Part shown: one piece after another, positions 8,636-16,392 of the stretch
Position numbering within the stretch: position 1 is the stretch's first letter
Layout: each line of letters begins with the position of its first letter
DNA from: Variovorax brevis
GTDB taxonomy: Bacteria; Pseudomonadota; Gammaproteobacteria; Burkholderiales; Burkholderiaceae_C
Direction: 5' to 3'
Assembly (NCBI RefSeq): GCF_030317105.1
Contig: NZ_JASZYG010000026.1
Span: forward strand, 1-64,000
DNA length: 64,000 nt
Notes under the pieces: model-generated
The model's input: the letters and a program-made list of their open reading frames with translations, nothing else
What the model was told of the DNA's origin: nothing
Database searches by the model: none
Program-made: the position numbers and the translations under genes

Positions 8636-8688
8636 TGGCTCCGCCAGGCGTACAAATCAACACCACATCAACCACCAAGGAGATTCAC

Positions 8689-9483
8689 ATGTTCAGCGGT
8701 TTGAAGGGCAAGAGTGTCATCGTGACGGGCGGCGCAACGCTGCTGGGCGCCGGCGTCGTGCGCGGCTTCCAGCAGGCCGGCGCCAGGGTCGTGGTGGCCG
8801 ACATCGACGTCGAAGGCGGCAAGGCGCTGGCGGCAGGCTTTGCCGAGGGCGGCGTGGTGTTTCGCCAGACCGACATCACCGACGACGCGCAGGTGCAGGC
8901 CTGCGTGGATGAGGCCGCAAGGTTGCACGGCGGCGTCGATTGCCTGGTGAACCTGGCCTGCTCGTACGTGGACGACGGCATCAACGCCTCGCGCGCCGAC
9001 TGGCAGACCTCCTTCAACGTGAACGTGGCCAGCGCCGTGATGATGCTCAAGGCGGTGCGGCCGCACATGAACAAGGCAGGCAAGGGCGCGGTGGTCAACT
9101 TCACGAGCATCTCGTCCAAGTGCGCGCAGACCGGGCGCTGGCTCTACCCGGTGAGCAAGGCGGCCATGGTGCAACTCACGCGCAACATGGCGCTGGACCT
9201 GGCGCCCGAGGGCATCCGCGTCAACAGCGTGTCGCCGGGGTGGACCTGGTCGGCCATCATGAATCAGCTCACCAACGGCGACCGCGCCAAGACGGACCGC
9301 GTGGCCGCGCCCTTCCACATGCTGCGCCGCGTGGGCAACCCGGAAGAGGTGGCCAACGTGGTGCTGTTCCTGTGCTCGGACCTCGCCAGCTTCGTCACCG
9401 GCGCCGACTACGCGGTCGATGGCGGCTACTCGGCGATGGGGCCCGAGTCTTATGAGCCTGCCATTCCCAAGCTGATGTCCTGA
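8689..9483 (+). CDS. SDR-family oxidoreductase 3, divergent cofactor loop
   Basis: 264 residues. The catalytic Ser-Tyr-Lys is intact (FTSISSK, YPVSK near residue 150). The glycine-rich loop reads TGGATLLG instead of TGxxxGIG, and the usual NNAG motif is replaced by NLAC, so cofactor binding has drifted from the other two SDRs. An AAGGAG ribosome site precedes the ATG. It lies directly before the StyA-type monooxygenase, which suggests it works on the monooxygenase product (inference). Confidence 0.85.
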   Translation: MFSGLKGKSVIVTGGATLLGAGVVRGFQQAGARVVVADIDVEGGKALAAGFAEGGVVFRQTDITDDAQVQACVDEAARLHGGVDCLVNLACSYVDDGINASRADWQTSFNVNVASAVMMLKAVRPHMNKAGKGAVVNFTSISSKCAQTGRWLYPVSKAAMVQLTRNMALDLAPEGIRVNSVSPGWTWSAIMNQLTNGDRAKTDRVAAPFHMLRRVGNPEEVANVVLFLCSDLASFVTGADYAVDGGYSAMGPESYEPAIPKLMS

Positions 9484-9521
9484 ATCCCACGAACCCACTG
9501 CTCAATTCCTGGAGAAATCGC

Positions 9522-10760
9522 ATGCGCAAGATCATGATCGTCGGTGCCGGCCAGTCCGGTCTTCAACTCGGCTTTGGCCTGCTGGCCGCGGGCTACGAGG
9601 TCTCGCTCGTCACCAACCGCACGGGCGAGGACATCCGCACCGGCAAGGTGATGTCCAGCCAGTGCATGTTCCACACCTCGCTGCAGATCGAGCGGGACAT
9701 GGACCTGAACCAGTGGGAGCGCGATTGCCCCGCGATCGACGGCATCGGGCTGGCCGTGCCGAACCCGGAGCAGAAGGGCGCCAGGCTCATCGACTGGGGC
9801 GCACGCCTGCGCTCGCCCGCGCAGTCGGTGGACCAGCGCGTGAAGATCCCCGGCTGGATGGACGCCTTCAAGAAGGCCGGCGGCGAACTCATCCTCAAGG
9901 ACGCGGGCGTCGATGATCTCGAGACCTATGCGAAGAGCCACGACCTCGTCATCGTCTCCAGCGGCAAGGGCGAGATCTCGAAACTGTTCGAGCGCGACGC
10001 CGCCAAGTCCACCTTCGACAAGCCGCAGCGCGCGCTGGCCCTTACCTATGTGAAGGGCATGCGTCCGCGCAATGAGTTCTCGGCCGTGTGCTTCAACCTG
10101 ATTCCGACGGTGGGCGAGTACTTCGTGTTCCCCGCGCTGACCACCACCGGCCCGTGCGAGATCATGGTGTTCGAAGGCATCCCCGGCGGCCCGATGGATT
10201 GCTGGGCCGACGTGAAGACGCCCGAGGAGCACCTGGCCAAGAGCAAGTGGATCCTCGATACCTTCCTGCCGTGGGAAGCCGAGCGCTGCAAGGACATCCA
10301 GCTCACCGACGACAACGGCATCCTGGCCGGCCGCTTTGCGCCCACGGTGCGCAGGCCCGTGGCCACGCTGCCCTCGGGCCGCAAGATCCTGGGCATGGCC
10401 GACGTGGTGGTACTCAACGACCCGATCACCGGACAGGGCTCCAACAACGCCGCCAAGTGCGCCGACGTGTACCTGAAGAGCATCGTCGAACACGGCGACA
10501 AGCCGGCGGACCCCCACTGGATGCAGCACACCTTCGACCGCTACTGGTACGGCTATTCGCAATGGGTCACGCAGTGGACCAACATGCTGCTCATGCCGCC
10601 ACCGCCGCACGTGCTCAACCTGCTGGGCGCCGCCGGTGCCATGCCGCCGCTGGCCACCGCCATCGTCAACGGCTTCGACGACCCGCGCACCTTCTTCCCG
10701 TGGTTCGCCGACCCGGCCGAGTCCGAGCGCTTCATCGGCCAGTGGGCGGCCGCTGCCTGA
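9522..10760 (+). CDS. StyA1-type FAD-dependent monooxygenase (styrene/indole monooxygenase family)
   Basis: 412 residues, group E flavoprotein monooxygenase. An FAD-binding GxGxxG is seen in IVGAGQSGLQLGFGLL at residues 5-20. The family-typical DPITGQGSNNAAK segment is near 305. Such enzymes use reduced FAD from a reductase partner to epoxidise styrene or indole. No reductase domain is attached. The next gene encodes a close paralogue that carries one, the StyA1/StyA2B arrangement first described in Rhodococcus opacus 1CP. Substrate here is inferred only to be an activated C=C or heteroaromatic ring. Confidence 0.88.
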   Translation: MRKIMIVGAGQSGLQLGFGLLAAGYEVSLVTNRTGEDIRTGKVMSSQCMFHTSLQIERDMDLNQWERDCPAIDGIGLAVPNPEQKGARLIDWGARLRSPAQSVDQRVKIPGWMDAFKKAGGELILKDAGVDDLETYAKSHDLVIVSSGKGEISKLFERDAAKSTFDKPQRALALTYVKGMRPRNEFSAVCFNLIPTVGEYFVFPALTTTGPCEIMVFEGIPGGPMDCWADVKTPEEHLAKSKWILDTFLPWEAERCKDIQLTDDNGILAGRFAPTVRRPVATLPSGRKILGMADVVVLNDPITGQGSNNAAKCADVYLKSIVEHGDKPADPHWMQHTFDRYWYGYSQWVTQWTNMLLMPPPPHVLNLLGAAGAMPPLATAIVNGFDDPRTFFPWFADPAESERFIGQWAAAA

Positions 10761-10781
10761 GAGCCGGCGGCAGCAGCGGAC

Positions 10782-12512
10782 ATGAAGCGCATCGCCATGG
10801 TCGGCGCCGGCCAGTCCGGCATGCAACTCGCCCTGGGCCTGCTGGGCGCGGGACATGAAGTCACGGTCGTCTCCAACCGCACGGCGCAGGAGATCCGCCA
10901 GGGACCGGTGATGTCGAGCCAGTGCATGTTCGAGACGGCACTGCAAGCCGAGCGCGAACTCGGCCTGCACTGGTGGGACGACGAATGCCCGCCGGTCGAA
11001 GGCATTGGCCTGGCCGTGCCGGGCGCGGGCAGCGGCAAGTCCATCGACTGGGCCGCGCGGCTCGACAGTCCGGCGCGCTCGGTGGACCAGCGCGTGAAGG
11101 TTCCGGCGTGGATGGCGGAGTTCGGGAAGCGTGGCGGCGAACTGGTCATCCGCGAAGCCGGTATCGACGACATCGAGGGCTATGGCCGCACGCATGATCT
11201 CGTCATCGTCGCCAGCGGCAAGGGCGAGATCAGCAGCCTCTTCGAGCGCGACGAAGCCCGCTCGCCTTTTGCCAGGCCACAGCGCTCGCTCGCGCTCACC
11301 TACGTCAAGGGCATGGTGCCGATGCAGCCGTTTTCGCGGGTGTGCTTCAACCTGATTCCGGGCGTGGGCGAGTACTTCGTCTTTCCGGCGCTGACCACCA
11401 GCGGGCCGTGCGAGATCATGGTGTTCGAGGGCATCCCCGGCGGACCGATGGATTGCTGGGACGACGTGAACACGCCGCAGGAACATCTGGCAAAGAGCCA
11501 GTGGATCCTGCAGACCTTCCTGCCGTGGGAAGCCGGGCGCTGCAAGAACATCGAGTTGACCGACGACAACGGCATCCTCGCCGGCCGCGTCACGCCGACG
11601 GTGCGCAACCCGGTCGCGCGGCTGCCCTCCGGGCGCTACGTGCTGGGCATGGCCGACACCGTGGTGCTGAACGATCCCATCACCGGCCAGGGTTCGAACA
11701 ACGCCGCCAAGTGCGCGGACATCTATCTCAAGTGCATCCTGGAGCACGAGGGCGAATCCTTCAACGCGGAGTGGATGCGCCAGACCTTCGATCGCTACTG
11801 GAAAGGCTATGCCCAGTGGGCGACCAGCTGGACCAACAGCCTGCTGGCGCCGCCGCAACCGCACCAGCTCAAGCTGCTGCAAAGCGCCGCCAGCGCGCCG
11901 GCCGTGGCGAGCACCATCGCGAATGCCTTTGACGACCCGCGCGACTTTCATCCCTGGTGGTTCGACGCGCGAGAGGCTGACCGCTTCCTGGACGCCAAGG
12001 CCCGCGAAGCCGCGGTGGACCGCTTCGACCGGCGCGACTTCCGCAGGGCGCTGGGGCAGTTCGCGACTGGCGTGACGGTCATCACCAGCCGCGCGATCGA
12101 CGGCCGGCGCGTGGGGATGACTGCGAACTCTTTTTCATCCGTGTCGATGGATCCGCCGCTGGTGCTGTGGAGCCTGGCCAAGGACGCGCCCAGCGTGGCC
12201 GACTTCACCGGTGGCAGCCACTTTGCGATCAATGTGCTGGCGGCGAACCAGCACCACCTGTCGCGCCAGTTCTCGACGCCGAAGATCGACAAGTTCGCCG
12301 GCGTGGACTGCTGCGAAGGCACGGGCGGCGTGCCGCTGATCAATGGCGTGATTGCCCGCTTTGTGTGCCGCAATGTGAAGCAGTACGAAGGCGGCGACCA
12401 CTTGATCTTCATCGGTGAAGTCGAGAAGTACGAGCGTTTCGACGGCGAGCCGCTGGTCTTTCACTCGGGGTTCTACCGGGTTGCGACACGGCACCCTGAA
12501 CTCCCACAGTGA
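10782..12512 (+). CDS. StyA2B-type fused monooxygenase-flavin reductase
   Basis: 576 residues. Residues 1-400 are a second StyA domain (VGAGQSGMQLALGLL near 5-20, DPITGQGSNNAAK near 305), by eye about 70% identical to the preceding gene at its N-terminus. Residues about 410-576 are an HpaC/StyB-like NADH:flavin reductase domain (DFRRALGQFATGVTVITS, GMTANSFSSVSMDPPLVLWSL). The fused reductase supplies reduced FAD to both oxygenases in known E2-type systems. The frame runs through the junction, so this is a genuine fusion. Confidence 0.9.
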   Translation: MKRIAMVGAGQSGMQLALGLLGAGHEVTVVSNRTAQEIRQGPVMSSQCMFETALQAERELGLHWWDDECPPVEGIGLAVPGAGSGKSIDWAARLDSPARSVDQRVKVPAWMAEFGKRGGELVIREAGIDDIEGYGRTHDLVIVASGKGEISSLFERDEARSPFARPQRSLALTYVKGMVPMQPFSRVCFNLIPGVGEYFVFPALTTSGPCEIMVFEGIPGGPMDCWDDVNTPQEHLAKSQWILQTFLPWEAGRCKNIELTDDNGILAGRVTPTVRNPVARLPSGRYVLGMADTVVLNDPITGQGSNNAAKCADIYLKCILEHEGESFNAEWMRQTFDRYWKGYAQWATSWTNSLLAPPQPHQLKLLQSAASAPAVASTIANAFDDPRDFHPWWFDAREADRFLDAKAREAAVDRFDRRDFRRALGQFATGVTVITSRAIDGRRVGMTANSFSSVSMDPPLVLWSLAKDAPSVADFTGGSHFAINVLAANQHHLSRQFSTPKIDKFAGVDCCEGTGGVPLINGVIARFVCRNVKQYEGGDHLIFIGEVEKYERFDGEPLVFHSGFYRVATRHPELPQ

Positions 12513-12547
12513 CACCCCTCATTCCTGCAATCAAGAAAGGCTCCCCC

Positions 12548-13258
12548 ATGGCTGGACAATGGATCAACCTCGAAGCCGACGACGGCACCGGCAGCTTTCG
12601 CGCCTACCTCGCCGTGCCCGCGGGCGGCAAGGGGCCGGGCCTCGTGCTCGCGCAGGAAATCTTCGGCGTCAATTCGACGATGCAGGAGGCTGCGGACCAC
12701 TACGCCGCGCAGGGCTACACGGTGCTGGTGCCCGACCTGTTCTGGCGCCAGGAGCCGGGGGTGGAGCTGGGCTACACCGAAGCCGACTGGCAACGCGCAT
12801 TCGGCTACTACCAGGGCTTTGACGAAGCCAAGGGTGTGCTGGACATCCAGACGGCGCTGGATGCGTTGCGCAAGCGACCGGAGACGCAGCAGGGCAAGAC
12901 GGCCGTGCTGGGTTACTGCCTGGGCGGGAAGCTGGCCTATCTGGCGGCGTGCCGCACCGACGTCGACCTGGCGGTGGGCTACTACGGTGTCGGAATCGAA
13001 AGCGCGCTGGAAGAGGCCGACAAGATCAGCGGCAAGCTGGTGCTGCACATCGCGGAGGAGGACAAGTTTTGCCCGCCCGAGGCGCGCGCCGCGATCGTGA
13101 AGGCGCTGTCAGGGCGCGAGCAGGTGGCGTTGTACGTGTACCCGGGCGTCGATCACGCATTTGCGCGGGTGGGTGGGGACCACTATGACGAAGCGGCGGC
13201 GTCGCTGGCGAATGAGCGCACGGCGGCGGCGCTGCGGAGCGAGATGGGGACGCACTAG
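12548..13258 (+). CDS. Dienelactone hydrolase family protein 1
   Basis: 236 residues, alpha/beta hydrolase of the dienelactone hydrolase family. The Cys-Asp-His triad is visible: Cys in LGYCLGGKLAY near residue 122, Asp in AEEDKF near 170, His in GVDHAFARVGG near 202. It hydrolyses cyclic enol-lactones or related esters. The ATG at 12548 follows AGAAAGG. An alternative GTG at 12509 would overlap the StyA2B stop but lacks a ribosome site. Last gene of the operon; probably opens a lactone formed after ring oxygenation (inference). Confidence 0.87.
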   Translation: MAGQWINLEADDGTGSFRAYLAVPAGGKGPGLVLAQEIFGVNSTMQEAADHYAAQGYTVLVPDLFWRQEPGVELGYTEADWQRAFGYYQGFDEAKGVLDIQTALDALRKRPETQQGKTAVLGYCLGGKLAYLAACRTDVDLAVGYYGVGIESALEEADKISGKLVLHIAEEDKFCPPEARAAIVKALSGREQVALYVYPGVDHAFARVGGDHYDEAAASLANERTAAALRSEMGTH

Positions 13259-13407
13259 CGGCCTGCGACGAGGCGCGAACAGCGCCCGGCGAGCACGCCG
13301 GACGACCGCCTGTTGACTTGCGGCGCGTTCCGGCAGACGCTTGCGCCCAACAACAATGCGCCGGTCGTCGATCCGATTCGACCGCCGCGCTGTGCCGAGG
13401 GGCTTTC

Positions 13408-16392
13408 ATGAAGGACGAGTCGCGTGGTGAATCGGTTGGCATCCAACTGGGCAGGCGCTACCTGACCCTGCTCTTTGCCGACCTCTCCCAGTCGACCGAG
13501 CTCGCCGAAATCATGGAAACCGAGCATTACGCGGCCGTGCTCGGCGCACTGCGAAGCATCTACCGCGAAACCATCCCCCTGCACGGCGGGATGGTCGTGC
13601 GCGTGCAAGGCGACGGGATGCTCGCGATGTTCGGCTACCCGGTGACACGCGAAGACGATGGACGCGGAGCGGTCGCGGCAGCCCTGGACATGCACCAGCG
13701 CATCCGCGAGCTGAGGCCCGTGCTTCCGCCAGGGCGCACGCTTTGCCTGCACACGGGCATTCATTCAGGGTTGACGCTGCTCAGCACCGGCGACATGGAG
13801 CTCGGACGCTTCGAGCTGCTCGGGCCCGTCCCCAATATCGCGGCCTGGCTGTCGGACGCCGCGGGCCCGCACGAGATCCTGGTCAGCGAAGAGACGCTTG
13901 GTCCAGCCAGCCGTTTTTTCGTGACCGGTCCGCCGCAATTGCTGAAGGTCAAGGGCCGCGCCGCGCCCCTGCTGGTCTACCGCGTCGATGCGCGTGCCAG
14001 CGTGGCCGAGAGCTTTGCCGCCACGGCGCGCCATGGCGCCACCGCGTTCATCGGCCGCCGCGCCGAGATCGGCCTGCTGGAGCAGGCCATGGACGACGCC
14101 GTGGCCGGGCATATCCGCTCGGTGGCGGTCGCGGGCCCGCCAGGCATGGGCAAGACACGGCTGGTCGAGCACTTCCTGGGTCGTGCCATGCAGCGCGGCT
14201 GCACGGTGCTGCGCGGCTATTGCGAAAGCGAACTGGGCGCCGTGCCGCTGCAGCCTTTTCATCACATGCTGCAGTCCGTGGCGGACGAGGCTCAACACCA
14301 CACGCCGGACAGTTTTGCCGCACTCTTCGTGCGGTTGGCGGAACAGCAGCCGCTGCTGCTCTTCGTCGACGACTGGCAATGGGCCGACGACGCATCGCAC
14401 CAGGTGCTGGCGGCGCTGCGCAAGCGCACGGACTGCAGGCTGCTGATCGTGCTGTCCACGCGCGTCGTCGCCGTCAGCGATGCGCCGACTGCGGCGGACC
14501 AAACGCTGACGCTGATGCCGCTGAGCGATGCCGAGGCCTTGCAGCTCATCGCAGCCCGGCTGCCCCGGGCCGACCCTTTCGTTGCGGATGAGATCTGCCG
14601 CCATGCGAACGGCAATCCGCTGTTTCTCGAAGAGCTGTGCCACTCGGCCGCACGCGGGGACGATGGTCAGCGCCTGGGCCGGGTCCAGGGCGGCGCCGGT
14701 TGGCTGAACCGCTTGGTCGAATCGCGCGTTCAGCACCTGCCGCCGCCGCAAATCGAACTGGTGCGCGTGGCCGCGGTGATCGGCAACGTGATTCCGGCCT
14801 GGCTGCTCGAACGCATTTCGGGGCAGCGCGCGGACGGTCCGATGCAACTGGGCCTCGCGGAGCACGACTTCATCTTTCCGGGCGAGCGCGCCGGCACCTT
14901 GCGCTTCAAGCACGGCCTGACGCGCGCCATCGTCTATGAGTCGGTGGGACTTGCCGTGCGGCAGGATCTGCACCTGCGCATCGCCGAGGCGATCCAGCAA
15001 CACAGCTCGGACGACGCCGAAGACGAGGCGATCGAGGCCTTGGCGTTGCACTTCGACGCCGGCGGCGATGCCGGGCAGGCGGCGCACTATGCGATGCTGG
15101 CCGGCGACAAGGCGCTGGCGGCCTCGGCACTGGACCGCGCCCGCTCCCTCTATCGCATTGCGCTCGCGGCGCTCGACCGGCTGCCGCAAAGCCCCTCGCT
15201 GGCCTTGCGCTGGGTGTCCATTGCGCAAAGCCTGGGTCGGGTGACGGTGTTCGATCCGGTGCGCAGCGAAGTGGCCTTGCACGAGCGTGCGGTCGAACTG
15301 GCCGAGCGCCACGGCGACACCGCCACGATCGCGCGCGCGCGCCATTGGCTCGCCTACAGCACCTACAGCCTCGGCGACGTGCGCACCTCCATCCGCCAGG
15401 GCGAGCGGGCGCTGGCTGAGGCGCGCGCGGCCGGGAACGAGAAGCTGGCCATCCAGGTCGTTGCGGCGCTCGGCGAAGCCCATTGCGCGGTTGCGCAGTA
15501 CGGGCGCGCCGCGGAACTGCTCGACGAAGCGATCGCGGTCAAGGGGCGGTACCGCAGCGGCCAGCACATCAATGTCGGCCTGGCGTTCTCGCTGGTTTGT
15601 CGAGGCGCCATGTTGGGCGACCGTGGCTTGTTCACGCAGGCCGGGCAGAGCTTCGATGATGCGAAGTCGTGCATCGCCGGCACCACGCACGTGATCGGTG
15701 CGTCGGTGCATGGCTGGCTCAGCGCGGTACTGCTCTGGCAAGGTCGTTGGGAAGACGCCCGCGAGGCCTCCGATGAATCCGGCCGCATCGCCGAAGCCAC
15801 GCGCAGTCTCACGCAATTGTCGGTGGCGCGCGCGATGAGCGCCTACGCCGATTGGATGCTCACGCGCCGGCCCGAGTTGCTGCAGATCATCGTCGATGTC
15901 ACGGCCTGGCTGGAGCCGCGCGGCAGTGGCTTGTTCCGCTCCCTCAACCATGGGTGGCTGGCCAGCGGGATGATGCAACTGGGGCGCCGCGAGGAGGCGC
16001 GTCACCACGCGGCACGCGCACTGCGGCGTGGCCGGCTTGGAGACTTCCTCGGTGCGGCCATGAGCTATCGCGCACTGGCACTCGAAGCGGCCTCACGGCG
16101 GCCCGGGCGCGTGGCGCACTACCTGGAGAAAGCGATGAAGATCGCGCGGCTGCGCGACTCCGCGCACGAAATCGCGCTGACGCAGTTGTGCGAAGCCGAG
16201 ATCGCCTGGCGGCACCGCGGCCAACGCCCCGACGCCTTGCTGGACGAGGCCATGACCGCGTTCGCCCGCATGGGCATGGCGTGGCATCTCGCGGAGGCGA
16301 CGCGGCTCCAAAGCTCGATCGCGGCAGCCGGACGGGATGAGTCCGCGGCCATCGGGACGTCGTCGACCCGCGCTAGTTTGGCGTCAGGATGA
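13408..16392 (+). CDS. Cyclase-like / AAA ATPase / TPR signalling protein
   Basis: 994 residues, no signal peptide. Residues 15-190 are a class III nucleotide cyclase fold (FADLSQST with Asp25, VQGDGMLAMFGYP with Asp69). Residues 210-500 are an AAA-type ATPase (Walker A AGPPGMGKT near 242-250, Walker B LLLFVDDWQWAD). The rest is a helical TPR-like repeat region. The usual cyclase Asn-x3-Arg pair reads Asn143...Trp147, and the adenine-selecting positions also differ, so the cyclase module is probably inactive. ATG chosen for the GAGGGG site upstream. The 3' end overlaps the convergent DyP-P450 gene by 20 bases. Confidence 0.8.
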   Translation: MKDESRGESVGIQLGRRYLTLLFADLSQSTELAEIMETEHYAAVLGALRSIYRETIPLHGGMVVRVQGDGMLAMFGYPVTREDDGRGAVAAALDMHQRIRELRPVLPPGRTLCLHTGIHSGLTLLSTGDMELGRFELLGPVPNIAAWLSDAAGPHEILVSEETLGPASRFFVTGPPQLLKVKGRAAPLLVYRVDARASVAESFAATARHGATAFIGRRAEIGLLEQAMDDAVAGHIRSVAVAGPPGMGKTRLVEHFLGRAMQRGCTVLRGYCESELGAVPLQPFHHMLQSVADEAQHHTPDSFAALFVRLAEQQPLLLFVDDWQWADDASHQVLAALRKRTDCRLLIVLSTRVVAVSDAPTAADQTLTLMPLSDAEALQLIAARLPRADPFVADEICRHANGNPLFLEELCHSAARGDDGQRLGRVQGGAGWLNRLVESRVQHLPPPQIELVRVAAVIGNVIPAWLLERISGQRADGPMQLGLAEHDFIFPGERAGTLRFKHGLTRAIVYESVGLAVRQDLHLRIAEAIQQHSSDDAEDEAIEALALHFDAGGDAGQAAHYAMLAGDKALAASALDRARSLYRIALAALDRLPQSPSLALRWVSIAQSLGRVTVFDPVRSEVALHERAVELAERHGDTATIARARHWLAYSTYSLGDVRTSIRQGERALAEARAAGNEKLAIQVVAALGEAHCAVAQYGRAAELLDEAIAVKGRYRSGQHINVGLAFSLVCRGAMLGDRGLFTQAGQSFDDAKSCIAGTTHVIGASVHGWLSAVLLWQGRWEDAREASDESGRIAEATRSLTQLSVARAMSAYADWMLTRRPELLQIIVDVTAWLEPRGSGLFRSLNHGWLASGMMQLGRREEARHHAARALRRGRLGDFLGAAMSYRALALEAASRRPGRVAHYLEKAMKIARLRDSAHEIALTQLCEAEIAWRHRGQRPDALLDEAMTAFARMGMAWHLAEATRLQSSIAAAGRDESAAIGTSSTRASLASG

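Noticed and set aside
9450..11951. Minus-strand open frame of 833 codons opposite the StyA genes
   Set aside because: It mirrors the two similar StyA genes and repeats itself accordingly. No ribosome site or domain.
10782..12512. Possible sequencing error joining a monooxygenase and a reductase gene
   Set aside because: The frame is continuous with normal codon use across the junction, and StyA2B fusions are a known family.
13765..16008. Minus-strand open frame of 747 codons opposite the cyclase-like gene
   Set aside because: Shadow of the coding strand; composition typical of antisense frames.
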